Assembly: GCF_028553885.1 (NCBI RefSeq)
Contig: NZ_CP067169.1
Location: 2,158,385 to 2,222,384 of the forward strand
Direction: 5' to 3'
DNA from: Paracoccus aestuarii
GTDB taxonomy: Bacteria > Pseudomonadota > Alphaproteobacteria > Rhodobacterales > Rhodobacteraceae
Length of the DNA: 64,000 nt
A program made the position numbers and the translations under genes. Position 1 is the stretch's first letter. Each line of letters begins with the position of its first letter. Positions 1 through 8,611 of this stretch are shown in pieces. The notes under the pieces were generated by a model. The model had not been told where the DNA came from, did not search any database, and saw only the letters and a list, made by a program, of their open reading frames with translations.

Positions 1-14
1 TCGTATGCGGCCAT
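1..14 (-). CDS. sdhA: Succinate dehydrogenase flavoprotein subunit, first codons only (partial)
   Basis: Only four codons (MAAY) and part of the fifth lie inside the window; the gene continues to the left. The ATG follows a GAGGAC ribosome binding site that overlaps the end of sdhD. The call rests on position immediately downstream of sdhCD and on the MAAY start common in alphaproteobacterial SdhA. The product would be the FAD-carrying catalytic subunit of complex II. Too little sequence is present to test it. Confidence 0.6.
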
Positions 15-21
15 GTCGTCC

Positions 22-411
22 TCAGATCGCAGGAAGGGTGAAGGCCATCTTGGCCAGCGCAAAGACGGCGGCGGCGATCACGCCCCAGCCAAAGATCGCG
101 ACCGCGACCATCGTCAGCTGCTGGGCGGTGCCGTGCAGGTAATCCGCGATCGCGCCGCCTTGGGATCCCTTGATGAAATGCAGCATGCCCACGATGATGA
201 ACAGCGCGGTGATGATGCCCGGGAAGGGCCGTCCGAAATGCGCGACGACCTGGTCCTGGGGCAGGCCGATCGCGCCGCCCACGGCGATCAGGAACAGCGG
301 CGTCAGCACGATCAGCGCATAGCTGCTCAGCGTGATGTTCCAGTGATGCTGGGTGCCGGACCGGGCCGAGCCCAGCCCCTGCGCGGCCTTGCGGGGGGTG
401 ATGTAACGCAT
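22..411 (-). CDS. sdhD: Succinate dehydrogenase, hydrophobic membrane anchor subunit
   Basis: 129-residue membrane protein with three hydrophobic segments at about residues 28-50, 63-80 and 100-122. It anchors SdhAB in the inner membrane and with SdhC forms the haem b and ubiquinone site. The second helix ends MLHFIKG, whose His (about 78) is in the place of the family's haem or quinone-site His, and ADYLH (Asp90, Tyr91) matches the conserved Asp-Tyr near the quinone. The start is 7 bp after the sdhC stop and the stop is 7 bp before the sdhA ATG, so sdhCDA is one transcription unit. Confidence 0.93.
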   Translation of the reverse strand: MRYITPRKAAQGLGSARSGTQHHWNITLSSYALIVLTPLFLIAVGGAIGLPQDQVVAHFGRPFPGIITALFIIVGMLHFIKGSQGGAIADYLHGTAQQLTMVAVAIFGWGVIAAAVFALAKMAFTLPAI

Positions 412-418
412 GATGCCC

Positions 419-811
419 TCAGCCGATGAAGAAGATGATCAGGCTCAGCACGGTCAGCGCGACCGAACCGATGACGATGCCCCAGGAGGCGCGCTTGGCG
501 TCCTCGATCTCGAGCCCCATGCCGTTGTCATAGAACAGGTGCCGCACGCCCGACAGCGCGTGGAACCACAGCGCCCAGGTCGAGGCCGTCATGATCAGGA
601 AACCCAGCCAGGACCGCATGACCCAATCGGCAGTCGCGAAGGCGCCCGGGCTGGTGACGGCGGCGACCAGCCACCAGACCAGCAGCATCAGGCCCGCGGC
701 CATCGCGTGGCCCGTGATGCGCGTCAGGATCGAGGTGATCGCCGGCATGGGCAGGCGATAGACCTGAAGATGGGGGGAAAGCGGCCGGTTACCCCGGTTC
801 ACATCGGCCAT
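419..811 (-). CDS. sdhC: Succinate dehydrogenase, cytochrome b556 subunit
   Basis: 130 residues from the chosen start. The N-terminal RPLSPHLQVYRL and SILTRITGHAM stretches are the SdhC signature, and WFHALSGVRHLFYD (about residues 82-95) is the conserved haem-ligand helix motif HxxxGxRHLxxD. Three transmembrane helices are visible. A longer in-frame start at 868 exists, but the ATG at 811 has a GGAGG site 7 nt upstream and gives the usual SdhC N-terminus. It is first in sdhCDA; two TGTGATCACA palindromes lie 166-196 bp upstream. Confidence 0.94.
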   Translation of the reverse strand: MADVNRGNRPLSPHLQVYRLPMPAITSILTRITGHAMAAGLMLLVWWLVAAVTSPGAFATADWVMRSWLGFLIMTASTWALWFHALSGVRHLFYDNGMGLEIEDAKRASWGIVIGSVALTVLSLIIFFIG

Positions 812-976
812 TGGCGGCCCTCCTTGTGTCGGTTCAGCATGTCCCGGCGCGAGGGTCCCGAAAGGCATGGGCTGGCCCGCGCGGGCTGGCGATTGGTGCC
901 GTGTCTGGCGTTACAAATGCCATCTGTCATCCGCAGATGCCACCCCGCGCGCGCAAATGACGCGGAAAACGCGCTT

Positions 977-1007
977 TGTGATCACAGTCACGGCGGCTGT
1001 GATCACA
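977..1007 (-). promoter_or_regulatory. Paired TGTGATCACA palindromes upstream of sdhC
   Basis: Two perfect 10-bp palindromes TGTGATCACA lie at 977-986 and 998-1007 in the gap between mch and sdhC. Their centres are exactly 21 bp apart, two helical turns. The outer copy has the flank GCGCTT before TTGTGATCACAG, which is repeated at the sucC promoter. Inference: a dimeric regulator that binds two adjacent sites on one DNA face and coordinates TCA-cycle operons. The spacing differs from the E. coli CRP site (TGTGA-N6-TCACA), so it is not a plain CRP box. The protein is not identified here. Confidence 0.7.
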
Positions 1008-1051
1008 AGCCCCGCGCCGTTAGCGCAGGACAAGCGCCCATGCGCCGCCGG

Positions 1052-2086
1052 TCACAGCGGCATCAGCGCCCAATAGTCCAGGTCCAGCAGGATTTCGGGC
1101 AGATAGCGGCCGTCGGAATCGCGCAGCCCCGCGGCGGGGCCACAGCCCTTGGTCGCGACCAGGCGCAGGCGGATCGCGCCGATGCCGGGGGCGTCCGTGG
1201 GGGCCTTGTCCAGCACCTCGGACCAGGCGCGGACCGTATCGCCCGCAAAGCAGGGATTGGCATGCGCGCCCGCGTTCAGCGCCACGATCATCTGGGCATT
1301 GGCCAGCCCGTTGAAGGACAGCGCGCGGGCCATGCTGATGACATGGCCGCCATAGATCAGCCGCCGCCCGTCGCGGCGGTGGGTGGCGTCGAAATGCACC
1401 TTGGCGGTGTTCTGCCACAGGCGGGTGGCCAGCATGTGCTCGGCCTCCTCGATGGTGACGGCATCGACATGGTCGATGACCTCGCCCACCGCGTAATCGC
1501 CCCAACGATGGGTTTCCCCAGCCAGATCAAAATCGTAGCCGGTGAAGTTCAGGCCCTCCGGAACCACCAGGTCGGCGGGATCCACCACCGCGGGCAGGTC
1601 GGGGACCACGGGCTCGGGCGCGGGGGATGCGGCGTCGCGCTTGCGCACCATCACCCATCGCACATAATCCAGCACCACGTCGCCCACCTGGTTCAGGCCC
1701 CGCGTGCGCACCCAGACCACGCCCGACTGGCCGTTCGAATTCTGGCGCAGCCCGATCACCCGGCTTTCCGCGCGCAGCGTGTCGCCCGGCCAGACCGGCA
1801 GCAGCCAGCGCCCCTGCGCATAGCCCAGATTGGCCACCGCGTTCAGGCTGACATCCGGCACCGTCTTGCCGAAGACCGTGTGAAAGCCCAGCAGGTCGTC
1901 CATCGGGCTGCCGTCCAGCCCGCAGGCGATCGCGAATTCATCCGAGGAATAGATCGCGTGCCGCGCCGGATAGAGCGCGTGATAGAGCGCGCGTTCCCCC
2001 TCGGCCACGGTGCGGGGCACGGCGTGGCGGATGGTCTGGCCGATGGCGTAATCCTCGAAGAAGCGGCCCGGATTGGTCTTGGTCAT
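1052..2086 (-). CDS. mch: Mesaconyl-CoA hydratase (beta-methylmalyl-CoA dehydratase), tandem MaoC type
   Basis: 344 residues, the size of Rhodobacter sphaeroides Mch. It has two hotdog/MaoC-like halves: residues 1-150 beginning with a PGRFFEDYAIGQTIRH motif and residues about 190-344 with HRWGDYAVGEVIDHVD and YGGHVISMARAL. Known role: reversible hydration of mesaconyl-CoA to beta-methylmalyl-CoA in the ethylmalonyl-CoA pathway for acetyl-CoA assimilation. The start overlaps the DUF1737 stop as ATGA, so it is translationally coupled. The neighbouring malyl-CoA lyase-family gene and sdh operon reproduce the R. sphaeroides gene order, which supports the specific function over a generic MaoC dehydratase. 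Confidence 0.87.
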   Translation of the reverse strand: MTKTNPGRFFEDYAIGQTIRHAVPRTVAEGERALYHALYPARHAIYSSDEFAIACGLDGSPMDDLLGFHTVFGKTVPDVSLNAVANLGYAQGRWLLPVWPGDTLRAESRVIGLRQNSNGQSGVVWVRTRGLNQVGDVVLDYVRWVMVRKRDAASPAPEPVVPDLPAVVDPADLVVPEGLNFTGYDFDLAGETHRWGDYAVGEVIDHVDAVTIEEAEHMLATRLWQNTAKVHFDATHRRDGRRLIYGGHVISMARALSFNGLANAQMIVALNAGAHANPCFAGDTVRAWSEVLDKAPTDAPGIGAIRLRLVATKGCGPAAGLRDSDGRYLPEILLDLDYWALMPL

Positions 2087-2289
2087 TGCTGCCCCAGTTT
2101 CATGTCAGGGTGATAGTCGTCGGGGATGTGCTTGGTCACGGCCTGGGCCATGCGCATGACGCCCGTGGCCGGGTCATGGGCCATGGCCGGGTTGCCATGC
2201 AGCGACCAGCCGTTCGACAGCGCCTCGCTGACGCGGTGGCAGAAGCGGCTGGTGTCATCCTCGGTGATGCAGCGATAGATCAGGCCCAT
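2083..2289 (-). CDS. DUF1737 domain protein
   Basis: 68-residue soluble protein starting MGLIYRCITEDD, with SEALSNGWSLHGNPAM in the middle; this 'long-name-wide' pattern (LSNGWSLHGNP) is the DUF1737 signature as I recall it. Function unknown. The start overlaps the nnrU stop by one base (TGATG) and the stop overlaps the mch start by four, so it sits inside a tightly coupled operon with ethylmalonyl-CoA pathway genes. No catalytic residues can be assigned. Confidence 0.8.
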   Translation of the reverse strand: MGLIYRCITEDDTSRFCHRVSEALSNGWSLHGNPAMAHDPATGVMRMAQAVTKHIPDDYHPDMKLGQQ

Positions 2290-2846
2290 CACGCCCCCCC
2301 GCCGAAGGGCCAGGGACCGATCCAACCATGGATTACGCCGATGACCAAGGTCACGATGACGGCGCCGGCCACGGCCATCGCCTCCTTGCGGGCGGGAAAG
2401 GGGCCGGTCGGGCGGCGCCAGGGCGACGCGCGGTTGATCACCACCATCTCGACCAGGGCCCAGGCCAGCAGGCCGCCGAACAGCACGAAGGAGGGCACGT
2501 CGCCATTGACCAGCAGATGCGCAAAGGCCCAGAGCGCGAAGCCCCACAGCATCGGGTGGCGGGTATGGGCGGTCACCCGCGTCTTCATCCCGCTGGCCGC
2601 GAACAGATAGACCGCGATCAGCACCAGCAGGTTGTTGATGCCCACCAGCGCCGGATGCGGTCCCCAGAAGAACGCGCCGCTCGCCCCGCGATAGCCGATG
2701 ACCATCAGGATGATCGACAGGACCAGAAGGCCCGTGACCATGCCCTTGGCCCGGTCGTCGCCCATCGCGGCGCGGTTCGCGGGCGCCATGCGCTTGAAGA
2801 GATGCGCGGCCCACCACAGGGCCACGCCAAGGATCAGGATCAGCAT
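2289..2846 (-). CDS. NnrU family integral membrane protein
   Basis: 185 residues with about five hydrophobic segments. The central HTRHPMLWGFALWAFAHLL pattern (about residues 93-111) is characteristic of NnrU and related methyltransferase-like membrane proteins (HPmlwG). NnrU was named from denitrification gene clusters of Rhodobacter, but family members occur widely outside them and the biochemical role is not settled. Here it lies between mcl2 (43 bp upstream) and the DUF1737 gene, not with nitrite or nitric oxide reductase genes, so a denitrification role is not implied. Confidence 0.8.
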   Translation of the reverse strand: MLILILGVALWWAAHLFKRMAPANRAAMGDDRAKGMVTGLLVLSIILMVIGYRGASGAFFWGPHPALVGINNLLVLIAVYLFAASGMKTRVTAHTRHPMLWGFALWAFAHLLVNGDVPSFVLFGGLLAWALVEMVVINRASPWRRPTGPFPARKEAMAVAGAVIVTLVIGVIHGWIGPWPFGGGA

Positions 2847-2889
2847 CTGGCTTTCCTATTGCTGGACGGAGTTCGCGGCAAGACTGCCC

Positions 2890-3732
2890 CTATTGCGCCA
2901 GTTCCGCAATCGCCTGCGCCCGGTCCAGCAGCTTGCGCGCGGTGTCGACATGCAGATTCTCGACGATCCGGCCGTCGAGGACCGCCACGCCCCTGCCTTG
3001 GTCCTGTGCCTCGCGGAAGGCCTCGATCTGGCGGCGGGCCAGGTCGATCTCGGCCTCAGAGGGGGCGAAGACCGCGTTCGTGACCTCCAGCTGCAAAGGG
3101 TGGATCAGGGTCTTGCCGTCAAAGCCCATGTCGCGGCCCTGTTCGCATTCGGCGCGCAGCCCGTCATCGTCCCTGAAGGCGTTGAAGACCCCGTCCAGGA
3201 TCACCCGGCCATGCGCCTTGGCGGCCAGCAGGCACAGGCCCAGCCCGGTCATCATCGGCAGGCGGTCGGCGCGGAAGCGGCAGCCCAGCTCCTTGGCCAG
3301 GTCGTTCGTGCCCATGACCATCCCCTCCAGCCGGGGATGGGCGGCGATGGCGGCGGCGTTCAGCATGGCCAGCGGCGTCTCCATCATCGCCCAGAGCGGG
3401 ATGCCGGGCAGCGCCTCGGCCACGCGGTCCAGATCGGCGGGGCCGTCCACCTTGGGCACCAGCACCGCATCCATCGGCAGATCGGCGCAGGCGCGCAGGT
3501 CGTCGGCCCCCCATTCCGTGGACAGCGCGTTGATTCGCACGATCCGGGTGCGGGGGCCGTAATCCTGCGCCAGCGCCTCGGCCAGGGCGGTGCGGGCCTG
3601 GGCCTTGGCATCGGGGGCGACCGCATCCTCCAGATCGAAGATGATCGCATCGGCGGGCAGGCCGCGGGCCTTGTCCATCGCGCGCGGATTGGCGGCGGGC
3701 ATGTAGAGGACCGAACGGAACGGGCGGGTCAT
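2890..3732 (-). CDS. mcl2: HpcH/HpaI/CitE-family malyl-CoA lyase homologue, probably (3S)-malyl-CoA thioesterase
   Basis: 280 residues from the ATG at 3732. Seen: N-terminal RSVLYMPAANPRAMDKA, DAIIFDLEDAVAP (metal-binding Glu/Asp region), MMETPLAMLNA and GMVMGTNDLAKEL, the order typical of CitE-like aldolases; GFDGKTLIHPLQ is the conserved C-terminal motif. Rhodobacter has Mcl1 (lyase, about 318 aa) and the shorter Mcl2, which hydrolyses (3S)-malyl-CoA to malate. Length and the position next to mch favour Mcl2. Which of lyase or thioesterase activity dominates cannot be read from sequence. Probable operon mcl2-nnrU-DUF1737-mch. Confidence 0.78.
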   Translation of the reverse strand: MTRPFRSVLYMPAANPRAMDKARGLPADAIIFDLEDAVAPDAKAQARTALAEALAQDYGPRTRIVRINALSTEWGADDLRACADLPMDAVLVPKVDGPADLDRVAEALPGIPLWAMMETPLAMLNAAAIAAHPRLEGMVMGTNDLAKELGCRFRADRLPMMTGLGLCLLAAKAHGRVILDGVFNAFRDDDGLRAECEQGRDMGFDGKTLIHPLQLEVTNAVFAPSEAEIDLARRQIEAFREAQDQGRGVAVLDGRIVENLHVDTARKLLDRAQAIAELAQ

Positions 3733-3814
3733 GGAAAACCTCCGGGCAACAATGTTGCGCATTGGTGGCGCGTGGCGCCAGAAATGGCAAGCGCAAAATG
3801 CCGCAGCGCGGCGA

Positions 3815-5685
<1,871 letters not shown>

Positions 5686-5829
5686 TCCGCCCGGAACCGA
5701 TATCCTGACATGCGGCGCGCCCGGACCATCCGGGCGCGCCGTTTGCATCCGCCCCCCGCGGCGATTTGCGCCCTTTGCCCCCCTGTGCCCGCGTCGAATC
5801 GACCTGCTTGCGCTATCGGCCGGGCGCTT

Positions 5830-5860
5830 TGTGATCACAGCAATTCCGGGCGTGATCACA
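5830..5860 (+). promoter_or_regulatory. Paired (T/C)GTGATCACA palindromes upstream of sucC
   Basis: TGTGATCACA at 5830-5839 and CGTGATCACA at 5851-5860, centres 21 bp apart, 110-140 bp before the sucC ATG. Spacing and core match the pair upstream of sdhC, and the flank GCGCTTTGTGATCACAG is identical at both loci. Inferred operator of a shared TCA-cycle regulator. In Rhodobacter sphaeroides the regulator AkgR has been assigned to TCA genes; whether it recognises this motif I cannot say. Confidence 0.7.
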
Positions 5861-5969
5861 TTCAGCGACTTCCCGCCGGTTTTGGGCATTTTACGGGGAA
5901 TTCGTTTCATCGGACCGTCACGACATGGCACAAGGCCGCAAATCTGTCGAACCGAACGAGGGGGTCGAG

Positions 5970-7163
5970 ATGAACATCCACGAATACCAGGCCAAGGCGC
6001 TGCTGCGTCAATACGGCGCGCCCGTCAGCGACGGCCGCATCGTGATGAAGGCCGACGAGGCGAAAACCGCCGCAGGCGAGATGGACGGCCCGCTCTGGGT
6101 CGTGAAGGCCCAGATCCATGCGGGCGGCCGCGGCAAGGGCAGCTTCAAGGAAGCCGAAGCCGGTGAAAAAGGCGGCGTCCGCCTGGCCAAGTCGGTCGAA
6201 GAGGCCGAGGAGCTGACCCGCCAGATGCTGGGCCGCACGCTGGTCACGCATCAGACCGGCCCCGCCGGCAAGCAGGTCAACCGCATCTATATCGAAGACG
6301 GCAGCGACATCGCGCGCGAGCTGTATCTGGCGCTGCTGGTGGATCGCCAGACCTCGCGCGTCAGCTTCGTCGCCTCGACCGAGGGCGGCATGGACATCGA
6401 GGAGGTGGCCGAGCACACGCCCGAGAAGATCGTCAGCTTCAGCGTCGATCCGGCTTCGGGCCTGTCGGATTTCCACGGCCGCCGCGTGGCCTTTGCCCTG
6501 GGCCTCGAAGGCGCGCAGGTCAAGCAATGCGTGGCCCTGGTCAAGAACCTGTATCGCATGTTCATCGAGAAGGACATGGAGATGCTGGAGATCAACCCGC
6601 TGATCGTCACGCCCGAAGGCCAGATCAAGTGCCTGGACGCCAAGATGGGCTTCGACAACAACGCCCTCTATCGTCAGCCCGACATCATGGCGCTGCGCGA
6701 CGAGACCGAGGAGGACAGCAAGGAGTTGGCCGCCTCGAAGTTCGACCTGAACTATATCGCGCTGGATGGCGAGATCGGCTGCATGGTGAACGGCGCGGGT
6801 CTGGCCATGGCGACCATGGACATCATCAAGCTGTTCGGCGCCGAGCCGGCGAACTTCCTGGATGTCGGCGGCGGCGCCACGACCGAAAAGGTCACCGAGG
6901 CGTTCAAGATCATCACCTCGGACCCGAACGTCAAAGGCATTCTGGTCAACATCTTCGGTGGCATCATGCGCTGCGACATCATCGCGGAGGGCATCATCGC
7001 CGCCGTGAAGGAGGTCGGCCTGCAGGTCCCGCTGGTCGTGCGTCTGGAAGGCACGAATGTCGAGCTGGGCAAGGAGATCATCGCCAATTCCGGCCTGAAC
7101 GTCATCGCCGCCGATGACCTCAAGGACGGCGCGCAGAAGATCGTCAAGGCGGTCAAGGGCTGA
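5970..7163 (+). CDS. sucC: Succinyl-CoA synthetase, beta subunit (ADP-forming type)
   Basis: 397 residues, the family length. [16 protein letters not shown] opens the ATP-grasp domain, [13 protein letters not shown] is the nucleotide-binding segment, LEINPLIVT carries metal ligands, and the C-terminal half has [14 protein letters not shown] and [10 protein letters not shown] of the CoA-ligase domain. It makes succinate and ATP (or GTP) from succinyl-CoA with SucD. The ATG at 5970 is preceded by GAGGGGGTCGAG; an upstream in-frame start at 5925 would add 15 residues absent from the family. Confidence 0.97.
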   Translation: MNIHEYQAKALLRQYGAPVSDGRIVMKADEAKTAAGEMDGPLWVVKAQIHAGGRGKGSFKEAEAGEKGGVRLAKSVEEAEELTRQMLGRTLVTHQTGPAGKQVNRIYIEDGSDIARELYLALLVDRQTSRVSFVASTEGGMDIEEVAEHTPEKIVSFSVDPASGLSDFHGRRVAFALGLEGAQVKQCVALVKNLYRMFIEKDMEMLEINPLIVTPEGQIKCLDAKMGFDNNALYRQPDIMALRDETEEDSKELAASKFDLNYIALDGEIGCMVNGAGLAMATMDIIKLFGAEPANFLDVGGGATTEKVTEAFKIITSDPNVKGILVNIFGGIMRCDIIAEGIIAAVKEVGLQVPLVVRLEGTNVELGKEIIANSGLNVIAADDLKDGAQKIVKAVKG

Positions 7164-7241
7164 TCCATCCGGGCGCGCGATGGGCGCGCCCTCCTCTGGA
7201 ACATCGCGGCGCATGGGCGTCGCTTACGCAAGGAGGCCATG

Positions 7242-8126
7242 ATGGCCGTTCTCGTTGACAAGAATACCAAAGTCATCTGCCAAGGGATCACCGGATCCCA
7301 GGGCACCTTCCACACCGAGCAGGCGATCGCCTATGGCACGCAGATGGTCGGCGGCGTGACCCCCGGCAAGGGCGGGTCCGAGCATCTGGGCCTGCCGGTC
7401 TTCAACTCGGTCCACGAGGCCGTGGCCAAGACCGGCGCAAATGCCAGCGCGATCTATGTCCCGCCCCCCTTCGCGGCGGATTCGATCCTCGAGGCCATCG
7501 ACGCCCAAGTGCCGCTGATCGTCTGCATCACCGAAGGCATCCCGGTCCTCGACATGATGCGCGTCAAGCGCGCGCTGGCTAACAGCAAGTCGCGCCTGAT
7601 CGGGCCGAACTGCCCGGGCATCATGACGCCTGACGAATGCAAGATCGGCATCATGCCGGGCAGCATCTTCCGTCGCGGCAGCGTGGGCGTCGTGTCGCGC
7701 TCGGGGACGCTGACCTATGAGGCGGTCAAGCAGACCTCGGATGTGGGCCTCGGCCAGTCCTCGGCGGTCGGCATCGGCGGCGACCCGATCAAGGGGATGG
7801 AGCATATCGACGTGCTGCAGATGTTCCTGGACGACCCCGAGACCGAGTCCATCATCATGATCGGCGAGATCGGCGGCAGCGCCGAGGAGGAAGCCGCGGA
7901 ATTCTTGGCCGAGCAGAAGCGCAAGGGCAAGTGGAAGCCCACCGCGGGCTTCATCGCGGGCCGCACCGCCCCTCCGGGCCGCCGCATGGGCCATGCCGGC
8001 GCGATCGTGTCGGGCGGCAAGGGCGATGCGGAATCCAAGATCGAGGCCATGAAGAAGGCCGGCATCATCGTCGCCGACAGCCCCGCCGGCCTGGGCGAGG
8101 CCGTTCTGAAGGCGATCAAGGGTTGA
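7242..8126 (+). CDS. sucD: Succinyl-CoA synthetase, alpha subunit
   Basis: 294 residues. [21 protein letters not shown] begins the CoA-binding Rossmann domain; [19 protein letters not shown] sequence, [11 protein letters not shown] and [17 protein letters not shown] are standard motifs, the last with the phosphorylated active-site His. Two adjacent ATGs follow AAGGAGG; the second (7242) has the better 5-nt spacing. It lies 78 bp after sucC, in the same operon. Confidence 0.97.
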   Translation: MAVLVDKNTKVICQGITGSQGTFHTEQAIAYGTQMVGGVTPGKGGSEHLGLPVFNSVHEAVAKTGANASAIYVPPPFAADSILEAIDAQVPLIVCITEGIPVLDMMRVKRALANSKSRLIGPNCPGIMTPDECKIGIMPGSIFRRGSVGVVSRSGTLTYEAVKQTSDVGLGQSSAVGIGGDPIKGMEHIDVLQMFLDDPETESIIMIGEIGGSAEEEAAEFLAEQKRKGKWKPTAGFIAGRTAPPGRRMGHAGAIVSGGKGDAESKIEAMKKAGIIVADSPAGLGEAVLKAIKG

Positions 8127-8194
8127 TGATTTGACCCGCTGCCGCCCGTGCCTATGTAGAGGGGGCGGCAGCAGGTGCCAGGGAGGATCGAACA

Positions 8195-8575
8195 GTGAAC
8201 GGATCGCGGGCCGAACAGCCCCAGCCAGCACCAAGCAGGGGCCGTTCCGCGCCCCTGGCTCTGGCGGCGATCCTGGCGCTGTCCGCCTGCGGGGACAGGA
8301 TGACGACCGACATCCTGCCCGGCGGCATCCCCGCCCGCACCGACCTGCACCAGGCCAGCGGCCTGCCCGCGGCATCGGTGCGCACCGTCGCCCGCCGGGA
8401 TTTCGGCTGGCGGGTGATCTATCAACCCTCGGCCGCGCCGCCCAATGCCGAAAGCCGCGCGGCCGTCGCGCTCTGCGGTCTGGAACGGCGCGCCCCGCTG
8501 CGGATTGAACAGCAGCCCCGCACCGACCCCATCGCCGATCCCGGCGCCCGCATCTTCGACATCTACTGCGCCTGA
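8195..8575 (+). CDS. Predicted lipoprotein of unknown function
   Basis: 126 residues from a GTG preceded by GGGAGGATC. A charged N-terminus leads to a hydrophobic stretch LALAAILALSAC, a lipobox with Cys at about residue 32, so the mature protein should be lipid-anchored in the periplasm. The rest is short and not recognised; two further Cys residues (in ALCGLERR and the C-terminal IYCA) could pair. It sits between sucD and sucA inside the TCA block, which says little about function. Confidence 0.65.
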   Translation: MNGSRAEQPQPAPSRGRSAPLALAAILALSACGDRMTTDILPGGIPARTDLHQASGLPAASVRTVARRDFGWRVIYQPSAAPPNAESRAAVALCGLERRAPLRIEQQPRTDPIADPGARIFDIYCA

Positions 8576-8611
8576 CCCAAACCCTTCCTTTGCCCTGAAC
8601 GGGGACCAGCC

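Noticed and set aside
977..1007. Reading TGTGATCACA as ordinary CRP/FNR boxes.
   Set aside because: CRP sites need TGTGA-N6-TCACA and FNR sites TTGAT-N4-ATCAA; here the half-sites abut without a spacer and come as a 21-bp pair.
2289..2846. nnrU as part of a denitrification cluster.
   Set aside because: No nir, nor or nnr regulator genes are near; the neighbours are carbon-metabolism genes.
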